Below, one piece after another: positions 8,728 to 17,788 of a DNA stretch of 64,000 nucleotides. This DNA comes from Lachnospiraceae bacterium (GTDB lineage Bacteria > Bacillota > Clostridia > Lachnospirales > Lachnospiraceae): positions 62,001 through 126,000 of the forward strand of contig CAJTGB010000007.1 in assembly GCA_910575835.1 (NCBI GenBank), read 5' to 3'. A model generated the notes under the pieces. It searched no databases, was not told where the DNA came from, and was given only the letters and a program-made list of their open reading frames with translations. Numbering within the stretch: the first letter of the stretch is position 1; every line of letters starts with the position of its first letter. The position numbers and the translations under genes are program-made.

Positions 8728-9471
8728 TTATGATAAGGGTCTTACAGGCAGGACCCGCTCGGGCCACCCCTGTATATTTCCATTCAAGATAGCCGTGAAC
8801 ATCCTCTGTCTGGCTCCGGGATGTTCATGGTTCAACTGCGCTATAAGTTCTTTGGCGTACTGTCTCTTAGTATAACCGTCGATCGGACACCGGCTCGTGA
8901 CAACCGGCAGTTCATACTTGTTCTTAAATCCGATAACATCGGCTTCATTGACAAACATCATCGGACGGATGACCGTCAGTTCCATACGGTCCAGATAGCT
9001 CTTCGGGGAAAAGGAATAAAAACGGCCTTCAAAGAGCAGCGAGAGCAGCATGGTCTCAATAATATCATCCTTGTGATGTGCATATGCCACCTTATTGCAG
9101 CCCGTCTCCTTGACCGCCTGATTCAGCGCTCCTTTGCGCATCTTGGCGCAGAGAGAACAGGGATTGCTCTCCTTGCGTTCCTCAAACAGGATATGGGCGA
9201 TGTCTGTCTTAACGATCTGATAGGGTACTTGAAGCTCCCTGCAAAGTTCTGTTACCGGTGTAAAATCACACTCTGAATAACCAAGGTCCACCGTAACGGC
9301 GCTGAGTTCAAATCTCTTCGGATAGAACCTCTTCAATCCGTGCATTGCGTACAGGAGTGTCAGGCTGTCCTTGCCGCCGGAGATTCCAACGGCAATACGG
9401 TCGCCCTCCTGGATCATAGAATATTCGTCAACGGCTTTGCGGGTGAAGCTTAGAAGTTGTTGTAATTTCAT
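8728..9471 (-). CDS. TtcA/TtuA-type tRNA thiolation ATPase
   Basis: A 247-residue PP-loop ATPase. SGGKDS (residues 31-36) is the ATP pyrophosphatase loop. Cys105 and Cys108 (CSLC), with Cys194 in SRCPIDG, would bind an iron-sulfur cluster as in TtcA, which makes 2-thiocytidine-32 in tRNA. HHKDDIIETMLLSLLF is the family signature. It converges on the preceding gene with only 2 bases between stops, and I see no terminator there. Confidence 0.88.
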   Translation of the reverse strand: MKLQQLLSFTRKAVDEYSMIQEGDRIAVGISGGKDSLTLLYAMHGLKRFYPKRFELSAVTVDLGYSECDFTPVTELCRELQVPYQIVKTDIAHILFEERKESNPCSLCAKMRKGALNQAVKETGCNKVAYAHHKDDIIETMLLSLLFEGRFYSFSPKSYLDRMELTVIRPMMFVNEADVIGFKNKYELPVVTSRCPIDGYTKRQYAKELIAQLNHEHPGARQRMFTAILNGNIQGWPERVLPVRPLS

Positions 9472-9522
9472 TCGTATATCCTTTCAATTTGACTTTACAT
9501 TTTCAGTATGATCTGATATAAC

Positions 9523-10581
9523 TTAAGACTCACGTAGTTTTACGGCCGACGCTGCCTTACGGCGTCTGTCTTCGTCGATCGCCGCGTAGTGCTTCTTGGT
9601 GGTATTCACATCCTTATGGCCAAGGACGTCTGCTACGAGATAAATATCACCGGTCTCTTTATAGAGAGACGTACCGTAGGTACTGCGAAGCTTATGGGGA
9701 GTGATCTTCTTATTCGGCGTTACCTGGCGCGCGTACTTCTTCACCATGTTCTCCACAGCCTGAACTCCCATACGCCGCTTCTGTGATGAGAGGAACAGGG
9801 CGTTCTCATGGCCGGAGAGGGGAGTGACAGACTTGCGGCTGCCTTCGATATACTGAGCCAAAGCCTGAGCAACTTCGTCCCCGAAATAGACGACCATCTG
9901 ATTGCCGCCCTTACGGGTGACGGTGATCCCGCTGTTCTTAAAGTCCACGTCGTTCAGATCGAGCCCGACACATTCCGACACACGGATACCGGTTCCCAGA
10001 AGAAGCGTCAGGATAGCAAGATCACGTTCGCGCGTCTTATTATAATAGGTAAGAGATTGTCCGGTCAACTGGCTCCCGCAGTTCTCCACAAAGTCTAAAA
10101 GCAACGCGACCTCATCCGTATCAAGCCTTATGATCGCTTTATCATGAAGCTTCGGCATATCGACCAATAACGTTGGATTCTTGGTTATGATCTGGTGCTT
10201 GTAGTAATAATTATAGAAGCTTCGAAGCGCGGACATCTTCCTTGCGAGTCCCTTTTCGCTGTTGGTGATCAGTTCATCCTCACGCTCATAGACCTTCAGA
10301 TATTCCATATATTCCTCAATATCCACAGGTTCAAGCTTCTCCAGATCATCGACCTTGAATTGATCTATGGTATAATTCTTGTATACAGGATTGTTCTCCA
10401 TTAGAAAATGGAAAAAGATGCGGACATCATAAGCATAATTGATCCTTGTTCTTGCTGAAGATTTGGGTTCGATCGCCCGGAAATAATCCTTGGCAAAAGC
10501 CGGCAATGTCTTCAGTACCTCCCGAAGCCGTATCGTCTGATCAATACGCGTCTGCTCATGATATGTTTTAGTATCAGCCAT
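9523..10581 (-). CDS. XerC/XerD-family tyrosine recombinase
   Basis: A 352-residue tyrosine recombinase with the full catalytic set: Arg200 (GTGIRVSE), Lys224, His296 and Arg299 (HKLRS), His322 (LGHKD) and the nucleophile Tyr332. The N-terminal SAM-like core-binding domain covers about residues 25-130. Location beside lexA and the absence of phage genes or att repeats suggest a chromosomal Xer-type resolvase rather than an integrase; that is inference. It has its own promoter and a leader with a 9-bp stem (10610-10618 with 10626-10634) before the AGGAGG site. Confidence 0.9.
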   Translation of the reverse strand: MADTKTYHEQTRIDQTIRLREVLKTLPAFAKDYFRAIEPKSSARTRINYAYDVRIFFHFLMENNPVYKNYTIDQFKVDDLEKLEPVDIEEYMEYLKVYEREDELITNSEKGLARKMSALRSFYNYYYKHQIITKNPTLLVDMPKLHDKAIIRLDTDEVALLLDFVENCGSQLTGQSLTYYNKTRERDLAILTLLLGTGIRVSECVGLDLNDVDFKNSGITVTRKGGNQMVVYFGDEVAQALAQYIEGSRKSVTPLSGHENALFLSSQKRRMGVQAVENMVKKYARQVTPNKKITPHKLRSTYGTSLYKETGDIYLVADVLGHKDVNTTKKHYAAIDEDRRRKAASAVKLRES

Positions 10582-10653
10582 AACGAGACCTCCTTATTAA
10601 TTATTCAGTCGTCGGATTCCCTCATAATCCGACGGCCAGAGTTATCAAGGCTG

Positions 10654-10682
10654 ATTATAGCACATCCGGTTCTTTTTGTCTA
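10654..10682 (-). promoter_or_regulatory. Promoter for the tyrosine recombinase gene
   Basis: On the minus strand TAGACA (10677-10682) and TATAAT (10654-10659) are separated by 17 bases, a near-consensus sigma-A promoter. Transcription would start about 65 bases before the recombinase start codon. Confidence 0.7.
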
Positions 10683-10724
10683 TATCTTTTGGAAAAATCG
10701 GTATTTGTCGTATAGATCGTTCAC

Positions 10725-10788
10725 ACACCAACTGCTCTTCGGATAAGTTTGTGCTTGCACAAGAACTTATCCGAAGAACAGCTGGTGT
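10725..10788. repeat. 64-bp imperfect inverted repeat upstream of the recombinase promoter
   Basis: The arms ACACCAACTGCTCTTCGGAT and ATCCGAAGAACAGCTGGTGT, continued inward by TAAGTT/AACTTA and GTGC/GCAC, fold almost completely on each other with a few mismatches and virtually no loop. No T-run follows on either strand, so it is not an ordinary terminator. It lies between the yneA-like stop and the recombinase promoter. It could be a remnant of a small mobile element or a protein-binding dyad. Confidence 0.8.
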
Positions 10789-10844
10789 AGGGAGCGCCAA
10801 GTTCATGAGCAAAAATAGCCGCACAGCGGCGGAAAGCTTTGATG

Positions 10845-11204
10845 TTATTCATAATAAGATACCATCAAATATTCCCCGGCCTGAATCTGATCAGAATCCA
10901 GCCCATTGATCGCTTTGATCTCGTCTATATAATCATAAACCGACTGATGATCCGCATCCAAATATTCCTCAGCGATACTCCACAAGGAATCACCGTAAGA
11001 AACCTCGACGCTTGTGTAGTATTTACATCGGACAGGTACAGGTATATCTGATCCGCGCTCAGTATGCGCATCAACAGGATCGTCCGATAAAAAGACACTG
11101 AGTCCCAACGCTAAGACGCTGACAACAGCTATCAGTATCAATCTCTGGATAAATACCTGCCTCTTCCTTATTCTCAGTACCGCATATAAATGCCGCGACC
11201 TCAT
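10845..11204 (-). CDS. YneA-like LysM-domain division suppressor
   Basis: A 119-residue protein with a basic N-terminus, one membrane helix (about 20-40) and a C-terminal LysM domain (about 64-115) with VSYGDSLWSIAEEYL and INGLDSDQIQAGEYLMV. This matches YneA, the SOS-induced inhibitor of division in Bacillus, also encoded divergently from lexA. It is separated from lexA by 289 bases containing three LexA-box-like dyads, so SOS control is likely. The protein is short-tailed, with the LysM domain reaching the very C-terminus. Confidence 0.8.
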   Translation of the reverse strand: MRSRHLYAVLRIRKRQVFIQRLILIAVVSVLALGLSVFLSDDPVDAHTERGSDIPVPVRCKYYTSVEVSYGDSLWSIAEEYLDADHQSVYDYIDEIKAINGLDSDQIQAGEYLMVSYYE

Positions 11205-11313
11205 AAATTATCCCCCCTTATCTTAAAATTGTCTCCATGGCGGCTATGGCCTCCATGCAACAATTATTACATATTGGCTGTCCAAAAGTACGGACATCCA
11301 GTACATATTTTCG

Positions 11314-11408
11314 CAAACAACTGTTCTGGTTACATTATAAAATCCGAACAATTGTTTGTCAATACTTTGCATCAAAATTATCGAACATATTTTCTAAACA
11401 TTTGTTTG
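11314..11408. promoter_or_regulatory. Three LexA (SOS) boxes between yneA-like and lexA
   Basis: Three dyads resemble the Gram-positive SOS box CGAAC-N4-GTTYG: CAAACAACTGTTCT at 11314-11327 (reads AGAACAGTTGTTTG on the minus strand), CGAACAATTGTTTG at 11345-11358, and TAAACATTTGTTTG at 11395-11408. A weaker CGAACATATTTTCT lies at 11382-11395. They occupy the divergent promoter region, so LexA probably represses both itself and the yneA-like gene. Confidence 0.85.
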
Positions 11409-11493
11409 CTATTTGAAAGATAATGTGGTAAGATATTATTAATTATAAATACTATAATACTTGCAAATGCATTTTAAGAAAAAGGAGGTTTCT

Positions 11494-12111
11494 ATGGGAC
11501 AAGGTAAGATAAGCCCGAAACAGAAGGAAATATTAGAATATATCAAATCACAGATATTGGAACGGGGATTCCCGCCTGCAGTCCGGGATATCTGCGAAGC
11601 GGTCCATTTAAAGTCCACTTCTTCGGTCCACTCTCATCTGGAGACGCTTGAGAAGAACGGCTATATCCGCCGTGATCCCACCAAGCCCAGAGCAATTGAG
11701 ATCCTGGATGATTCGTTTAATTTTATGAGGCGTGAGATGGTGAACGTTCCGATCATCGGACGGGTTGCCGCCGGTGAACCTATACTGGCAGAGCAGAATA
11801 TTGAGAACTACTTCCCTATCCCGATGGAATATATGCCGAATAATCAGACCTTTATATTGAAGGTTAAGGGGGAAAGCATGATCAATGCAGGGATCCTTGA
11901 CGGTGATTTCGTCATTGTTGAACAGCGTTCTACTGCTCGCAACGGAGAGATGATCGTGGCGCTCATAGAAGACGGCGCTACTGTGAAGACATTCTATAAG
12001 GAAGACGGCTATATACGTCTGCAGCCTGAGAATGATACCATGGATCCGATCATTGTGACGGATGTACAGATCATCGGTAAAGTGATTGGAACATTCCGCT
12101 TCTTTGACTAA
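11494..12111 (+). CDS. lexA: SOS repressor LexA
   Basis: A 205-residue LexA. The N-terminal winged helix (about 1-70) contains GFPPAVRDICEAVHLKSTSS. Self-cleavage would occur between Ala93 and Gly94 (VAAGEP); the catalytic dyad is Ser128 (GESMI) and Lys165 (TVKTF). RecA-stimulated cleavage relieves repression of DNA-damage genes. ATG 11494 is chosen because AAAAAGGAGG lies just before it; upstream in-frame ATGs have no ribosome site. The three dyads upstream indicate autoregulation. Confidence 0.97.
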   Translation: MGQGKISPKQKEILEYIKSQILERGFPPAVRDICEAVHLKSTSSVHSHLETLEKNGYIRRDPTKPRAIEILDDSFNFMRREMVNVPIIGRVAAGEPILAEQNIENYFPIPMEYMPNNQTFILKVKGESMINAGILDGDFVIVEQRSTARNGEMIVALIEDGATVKTFYKEDGYIRLQPENDTMDPIIVTDVQIIGKVIGTFRFFD

Positions 12112-12123
12112 GTTTCAGACAGT

Positions 12124-12158
12124 TCAAAAAAGGAGGAACTTTTATAGTTCCTCCACAT
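12124..12158 (-). terminator. Terminator after rsfS
   Basis: GGAGGAAC and GTTCCTCC (12132-12139 with 12147-12154) form an 8-bp stem followed on the minus strand by TTTTTT. The stem includes the last codons and stop of rsfS. It ends the leftward obg-to-rsfS unit and may also stop lexA transcripts. Confidence 0.85.
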
Positions 12159-12495
12159 TCTCAATCTTCCGTCCATCGCTCCAGATGCGTTCCAGATGAT
12201 AGAATTCCCGGTTTTCTCTGTCGAATACGTGAACGACCACATCGCCGTAGTCCAGAAGAACCCAATTGCCTGACCTCATTCCTTCGCGCTGTATCTGTGA
12301 ATGGCCGGCCTGGTGCATCTTCTCTTCTACATTGTCGACCAGCGCTTTGACCTGGCTGTCGTTGGAGCCGTTTGTGATGATAAAATAATCGGCAAGAGGA
12401 GAGATTCCAGAGATATCTATGATACTGATATCCTCTCCCTTCTTATCTTCAAGGGCGTGATATACGATCCGCGCCATATCTTTTACTTTATCCAT
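12142..12495 (-). CDS. rsfS: Ribosomal silencing factor RsfS
   Basis: A 117-residue RsfS/RsfA/Iojap protein. DISGISPLADYFIITNGSND and the C-terminal GNWVLLDYGDVVVHVF are family motifs. It binds ribosomal protein L14 and blocks subunit joining when nutrients are short. Its start overlaps the end of yqeK by 8 bases; the GGAGG ribosome site is inside yqeK. The nadD-yqeK-rsfS order is standard in Firmicutes. Confidence 0.95.
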   Translation of the reverse strand: MDKVKDMARIVYHALEDKKGEDISIIDISGISPLADYFIITNGSNDSQVKALVDNVEEKMHQAGHSQIQREGMRSGNWVLLDYGDVVVHVFDRENREFYHLERIWSDGRKIENVEEL

Positions 12496-13084
12496 ATTGT
12501 TCCTCCTTTTCCTCTCGTTTACTCTTATAATATAGATATGTTTTTTCCGTCATTGGGTCAATAGGTATCTTCTTACTGTACAGATACTCCAGGGAATCCT
12601 CAAGGATCCGGTACAGACAGGCATCTATATCAGTGAATGCCAGCTTACGGACCTCCGGCATATTGGGCAGTTCCTTTCTTCCCGGTTCAATATAATCGGC
12701 GATATAGATGATCTTATCCAAAAGGGACATATGAGGACACCCGGTCGTATGGCTTGCGATTGCATTGATAATATCCTTATCCTTAATACGGTATTTCTTC
12801 GCGGCAAGGAAGGCCCCTAGTTTGGCATGAAGGAGGCTTGGGTTATCCTTCTCAACATCTGATATACTGAGATGATATTTTTTGCAGAGCTTGATCTTCG
12901 TGTCGCCGGAGAGACATTTTGCGCAGTCATGGAGAAGACCCGCGATCAATGCTTTTTCGATATCTTCATCATAGCGCATGGCAAGAGACGCTGCGGTGTA
13001 CATTACTCCCAGAGTGTGCTCGTATCTGTCTTTGTCCAGTTCTGTCATCATCTTTCTTCTGATCTTGGTTATCTTATGATTCAT
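12488..13084 (-). CDS. yqeK: YqeK HD-domain symmetrical diadenosine tetraphosphatase
   Basis: A 198-residue HD-domain hydrolase. His23 (RYEHTLGV), His52-Asp53 (LLHDCAK) and a later SHTTGCPHMSLLDKIIYIAD segment match YqeK, which splits Ap4A and related alarmones into two NDPs. I place the start at ATG 13084, overlapping nadD by 11 bases with GAGGGCGG before it; ATG 13051 is a weaker alternative. Confidence 0.93.
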   Translation of the reverse strand: MNHKITKIRRKMMTELDKDRYEHTLGVMYTAASLAMRYDEDIEKALIAGLLHDCAKCLSGDTKIKLCKKYHLSISDVEKDNPSLLHAKLGAFLAAKKYRIKDKDIINAIASHTTGCPHMSLLDKIIYIADYIEPGRKELPNMPEVRKLAFTDIDACLYRILEDSLEYLYSKKIPIDPMTEKTYLYYKSKREEKEEQYG

Positions 13085-13703
13085 AGCAGCCGCCCTCTTC
13101 CCTATACAGATGATTTTCAAGAATATAGTCGTTGACCGGACCCGGAACCCAGCTTGCAATACTCTCCCCGTCTCTTACGGCCTTGCGCAGTTCATGGGAA
13201 GACACTTTGATCAGAGGAGTCACAAGAAGCCGGATACGCGCGCGGTATATTTCATTCAATTCGCGGATCTTCTCTTCCATCGCGGTTCTTGTATTGATCT
13301 CATCCCGGTAAGCGGCCAGTATGGTACAGGTCGGGAATATCCTCTCCGGACGTGCCCATTGATCGATCATAAACAGGGAGTCTGCTCCGATGATAAAATA
13401 AAATTCATCCTCCGGGTAGATCCCTTTAAAATATTCCATTGTACTGTAAGAATATGATACATCCCGGCGGTTTGCCTCATACATCTCAAGACGGAACTGT
13501 CTGTACGGCGCGATTGCAAGCCGTACCATCTCCGCCCGGTCCTGTATAGCCGTTCCGTTCACAGAGGTACTCTTATGCGGAGGGTTTCCGTTGGGCATAT
13601 ACCAGACTCTATCAAGTCCGAACGCTTCATAAGCAGCCTGCCCAAGCATCAGATGACCGTTGTGAATCGGATCAAAGGTCCCGCCCATAATTCCAATCTT
13701 CAT
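13074..13703 (-). CDS. nadD: Nicotinate-nucleotide adenylyltransferase
   Basis: A 209-residue NadD that adenylylates nicotinate mononucleotide in NAD synthesis. GGTFDPIHNGHL (residues 7-18) holds the HxGH nucleotidyltransferase motif, and SSHELRKAVRDGESIASWVP contains the C-terminal ISSTxIR-like motif (here VSSHELR). ATG 13703 has TTAGGAG at good distance; TTG 13712 directly abuts it. The upstream yhbY gene ends 12 bases away. Confidence 0.95.
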   Translation of the reverse strand: MKIGIMGGTFDPIHNGHLMLGQAAYEAFGLDRVWYMPNGNPPHKSTSVNGTAIQDRAEMVRLAIAPYRQFRLEMYEANRRDVSYSYSTMEYFKGIYPEDEFYFIIGADSLFMIDQWARPERIFPTCTILAAYRDEINTRTAMEEKIRELNEIYRARIRLLVTPLIKVSSHELRKAVRDGESIASWVPGPVNDYILENHLYREEGGCYES

Positions 13704-13715
13704 AGTTACCAACTC

Positions 13716-14006
13716 CTAAGGCAATTCAATCCGTTTGTTCTTGTCCTTTCCTTCCCTGTACAGTACGATCTTCTTGCCGATCACCTGCACCACCTGGGAA
13801 TGTGTGCGCTCTGCCAGAGTATCCGCAAGCATACGCGGATCCTCCAGGCAGTTCTTAAGCACACTGATCTTGATCAGTTCTCTTGCCTCCAGCGCTTCAC
13901 CGACCGCCTTGGTAAGTTCAGGAGTCATGCTGTTCTTACCGATCTGGAAGATCGGATCCATAGTCATCGCAAGCCCTTTTAAATAAGCTCTTTGTTTCGT
14001 GGTCAT
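13716..14006 (-). CDS. yhbY: YhbY/CRS1-domain RNA-binding protein
   Basis: A 96-residue CRM-domain protein of the YhbY group, which associates with pre-50S ribosomal subunits. MTTKQRAYLKGLA, FQIGKNSMTPELT and EALEARELIKISVLKN are typical, and the GxxG loop corresponds to the IGKN region. It sits between obg and nadD, the usual position in Clostridia. Confidence 0.92.
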   Translation of the reverse strand: MTTKQRAYLKGLAMTMDPIFQIGKNSMTPELTKAVGEALEARELIKISVLKNCLEDPRMLADTLAERTHSQVVQVIGKKIVLYREGKDKNKRIELP

Positions 14007-14041
14007 TTTCTCGCTCCTTATCTGTAACTTAATCTGCTATT

Positions 14042-15340
<1,299 letters not shown>

Positions 15341-15396
15341 TTATATACTCGCAAAAATCTCCTTGTGTACCTGTCTTTTGCTTTCCGCTCTATGTC

Positions 15397-15444
15397 AAAA
15401 AAGAGTGCCGCTCTCAAACTGATATCAGTTATCCTGCAACACTC
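15397..15444 (-). terminator. Terminator after rpmA
   Basis: On the minus strand GAGTGTTG pairs with CGGCACTC, enclosing the perfect palindrome AACTGATATCAGTT, and six T residues follow. It lies just after the rpmA stop and ends the rplU-prp-rpmA operon. Confidence 0.8.
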
Positions 15445-15457
15445 CTTTAGACTTACA

Positions 15458-15739
15458 TTAAGCTTCCGGATAGATAGAAACCTGCTTCTTATCTCTTCCT
15501 TTTCTCTCGAATCTTACAACACCATCCACAAGAGCAAACAATGTATCATCACCGCCGCGTCCAACATTAACGCCCGGATGAATCTTTGTTCCGCGCTGTC
15601 TGTAAAGGATATTGCCTGCTTTTACAAACTGTCCGTCCGCTCTCTTAGCGCCAAGTCTCTTAGACTCGGAATCTCTTCCGTTCTTAGTAGAGCCGACACC
15701 TTTCTTATGAGCAAAAAACTGAAGGTTTAAGTTCATCAT
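15458..15739 (-). CDS. rpmA: 50S ribosomal protein L27 with cleavable N-terminus
   Basis: A 93-residue L27. It begins MMNLNLQFF followed by [15 protein letters not shown]. The N-terminal extension ending in LQFF is removed by the protease Prp in Firmicutes to expose the functional Ala-His-Lys terminus near the peptidyl-transferase centre. Two adjacent ATG codons (15739, 15736) could start it. The Prp gene is immediately upstream, 6 bases away. Confidence 0.97.
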   Translation of the reverse strand: MMNLNLQFFAHKKGVGSTKNGRDSESKRLGAKRADGQFVKAGNILYRQRGTKIHPGVNVGRGGDDTLFALVDGVVRFERKGRDKKQVSIYPEA

Positions 15740-15745
15740 AGTTTG

Positions 15746-16081
15746 TTACACCTCCTCGAATGTTAAATCAATATATTCTGCATAGTTATTATCATCAACC
15801 ATCTCTTCCAGTCCGAGAACCATTGTCCGAAGCAATAACTCCGCCTCGTCCGAAGGATGTCCGTTCGTCAGATGATATGCGATCCTTCCTGTCTCCTCAT
15901 TCGTAACAAGAGTACAGGGGTCCTTCGCATATAATTCGATCGCGTTCATTGTATTAATGATCAATATAGATGCCGCCGCACATACGATGTCAGATCCTTC
16001 CTCGCTGTATCCGGCATGTCCGTCGGTCAGAAATCCTACAAACTCTTCCTGATCATTCTGGTAAATGGTTACATGAATCAT
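15746..16081 (-). CDS. prp: Ribosomal-processing cysteine protease Prp
   Basis: A 111-residue cysteine protease. The catalytic pair is His22 (GHAGYSEEGSDIVCAA) and Cys34 in the same motif. Prp cleaves the N-terminal extension of L27, and its gene always lies between rplU and rpmA in bacteria with the extended L27. Length and motif spacing are normal. It is 14 bases after rplU. Confidence 0.96.
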   Translation of the reverse strand: MIHVTIYQNDQEEFVGFLTDGHAGYSEEGSDIVCAAASILIINTMNAIELYAKDPCTLVTNEETGRIAYHLTNGHPSDEAELLLRTMVLGLEEMVDDNNYAEYIDLTFEEV

Positions 16082-16095
16082 GGAATCACTCCTGA

Positions 16096-16404
16096 TTAAG
16101 CATTGATCTTGTTGATCTTTACTGCAGTATACTGCTGTCTGTGACCATTCTTCTTATGGTATCCAGTTTTTCTCTTATACTTGTAAACAATGACTTTTCT
16201 TGCCTTGCCGTTTTCTACGACAGAAGCTTCTACGGTTGCTCCTGCAACGGTAGGATTCCCTACTTTTAATTCGTTGTCACTTACTGCAAGCACCTGGTCG
16301 AATGTATAAGTCTCTCCGGCCTCTACACCAAGCTTTTCTACTTTAATGATATCGCCTTCGGCTACTTTGTACTGTTTACCACCTGTTGCTATAATCGCGT
16401 ACAT
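16096..16404 (-). CDS. rplU: 50S ribosomal protein L21
   Basis: A 102-residue L21 of standard length: [18 protein letters not shown] at the N-terminus and [17 protein letters not shown] near the C-terminus, the rRNA-binding segment. ATG 16404 follows AGGAGGTGCC. An in-frame longer reading to 16467 is part of the leader and not coding. First gene of the rplU-prp-rpmA operon. Confidence 0.97.
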   Translation of the reverse strand: MYAIIATGGKQYKVAEGDIIKVEKLGVEAGETYTFDQVLAVSDNELKVGNPTVAGATVEASVVENGKARKVIVYKYKRKTGYHKKNGHRQQYTAVKINKINA

Positions 16405-16498
16405 ATGGCACCTCCTATTATCATTACTCGCCAATTGCGGTGACTCTCCAATGCTTCCTGCATTCAAAAGTACTTGAAAACCTCATTGTGCGGCATAC
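16405..16498 (-). ncRNA. L21 operon leader (likely L21_leader-type autoregulatory RNA)
   Basis: The 94 bases between the inferred transcription start and rplU are longer than needed for a ribosome site and sit where Firmicutes carry the L21 leader element. I infer the class from position. I have not matched its consensus base by base; a covariance search against the Rfam L21 leader would settle it. Confidence 0.45.
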
Positions 16499-16504
16499 TG
16501 GTAT

Positions 16505-16533
16505 ATAATAGCATATGATCCTGCAAAATTCAA
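16505..16533 (-). promoter_or_regulatory. Promoter of the rplU-prp-rpmA operon
   Basis: TTGAAT (16528-16533) and TATTAT (16505-16510) on the minus strand are separated by exactly 17 bases. This is a strong sigma-A type promoter, about 100 bases before rplU. Confidence 0.8.
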
Positions 16534-16573
16534 GCCTGAATTTGCCATTTTATGAATCTTTCTTAGCTAAATA

Positions 16574-17362
16574 TCAAAGCTTCAAAAGCCTGCATGCATT
16601 CTCCGAGAAGATCTGCTCCTTTTCTTCCTGGGTCAGCGGCATGGCGGAAAGAAGCTTAACGAACTCTTCCTGTCCCGCCCACGGAGAATCCGTTCCAAAC
16701 AGGATCTTATCCGCGCCGTGGGTACGGATGATACGGATAAACTGCTCTTGCGGCATCTGGTCAAGCACGACTCCCGTATCAAAATAGACATCCTGTCCCA
16801 CCAGATACTCCTCGACCTCATCCCAGAGCCTGTTGCCGCCCAGATGCGCCAGCACAAGCTTCCCCGGCTGTACGTCCCTGATCAGCTCCAGCGCCATCTT
16901 CGGCGTGCAGTGTACATCGTCAGGACTTTTAGGATCAACGCCTGCATGGACACAGACGATCAGGTCAAGCCGGGAGGCACAGTCGATAAGCCTCTTATAA
17001 CGGATATCGTTAAAATACATATCCTGATAGTCAGGATGCAGCTTGATCCCCTTAAGCCCCAGATCCTTTATCTGCTGCAGGATCTCTTTGTAGTTGCCGC
17101 AATCCGGGTGGATCCCCCCGAAAGAAATGACCGGACCTTCCTTAAACTGCGCGGCGAACCGGTTAACAGAATCTACCTGCGATACCTTCGTAACAGCAGG
17201 AAGAGCTACGGACAGATCGATACCGGCTCTTCTGGTGGATTCGCTAAGTCCGGCGTATGTACCGTCCGTGTAAGGACGGACCTTGCAGATCCCTTCCAGA
17301 AAATCAAGCGTCCCCTTAGCGATCTTATCCGGGAACATATGTGTATGAAAATCAATAATCAT
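16574..17362 (-). CDS. Amidohydrolase-family metal-dependent hydrolase
   Basis: A 262-residue TIM-barrel protein of the amidohydrolase-2 family. Likely metal ligands are His6 and His8 (DFHTH), with GIKLHPD, CVHAG, LAHLGG and GTDSPW further on. Members include decarboxylases and hydrolases of diverse substrates, so the reaction is not known. It starts 3 bases after the CBS-domain gene, with AGGCGGAG as ribosome site. Confidence 0.85.
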   Translation of the reverse strand: MIIDFHTHMFPDKIAKGTLDFLEGICKVRPYTDGTYAGLSESTRRAGIDLSVALPAVTKVSQVDSVNRFAAQFKEGPVISFGGIHPDCGNYKEILQQIKDLGLKGIKLHPDYQDMYFNDIRYKRLIDCASRLDLIVCVHAGVDPKSPDDVHCTPKMALELIRDVQPGKLVLAHLGGNRLWDEVEEYLVGQDVYFDTGVVLDQMPQEQFIRIIRTHGADKILFGTDSPWAGQEEFVKLLSAMPLTQEEKEQIFSENACRLLKL

Positions 17363-17364
17363 GG

Positions 17365-17775
17365 TTATTCTCCGCCTTTCATCCTGTTATAGCAGTATTC
17401 GATGATATCTCGCCGCGTGATGATTCCGATAAAATGCCCCTCGTCATCGACGACCGGAACAAAATTCTGTTCCATCGCTCGCCCGATCAGGTCTTCCATC
17501 TTGGACTTGGCCGTCACGCACTGATAATCGAGCCTGCGCTCAACCTTCATAACGCTGATATCCTCTGCGTCCTTAAGATTCAGGAGATCCCAACGTTTCA
17601 GGGACCACAGAAGATCGCCTTCCGTGATAGAACCGACGTATTTCCCTTCCTTATTTAAGATGGGTACAGAGGAATACTTATGGTACTCCATGATCTCCAA
17701 AGCCTGACGAAGCGTATGATAGTCGTTGATATAAGCAAGCTCGCTTTTGGGCTTCAGGAAAAATAAAATATTCAT
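17365..17775 (-). CDS. Two-CBS-domain protein (CbpB/DarB-like)
   Basis: A 136-residue protein made only of two CBS domains (about 8-60 and 75-135). Each has the usual VPVxxxxGxxxGxIT-type motif (SVPILNKEGKYVGSITEGD; FVPVVDDEGHFIGIITRRD). Short stand-alone pairs such as DarB/CbpB bind cyclic di-AMP and regulate Rel in Bacilli; the resemblance is in size and layout only, and ligand binding here is inference. Leftward between aspartokinase and the amidohydrolase. Confidence 0.85.
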   Translation of the reverse strand: MNILFFLKPKSELAYINDYHTLRQALEIMEYHKYSSVPILNKEGKYVGSITEGDLLWSLKRWDLLNLKDAEDISVMKVERRLDYQCVTAKSKMEDLIGRAMEQNFVPVVDDEGHFIGIITRRDIIEYCYNRMKGGE

Positions 17776-17788
17776 GTACGACTCCTTC

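Noticed and set aside
9523-10581. Tyrosine recombinase as a phage or ICE integrase
   Set aside because: No att repeats, tRNA gene, or mobile-element genes next to it; neighbours are core SOS genes.
10725-10788. Palindrome as a rho-independent terminator
   Set aside because: No T-run on either strand and stem too long and GC-poor for a typical terminator.
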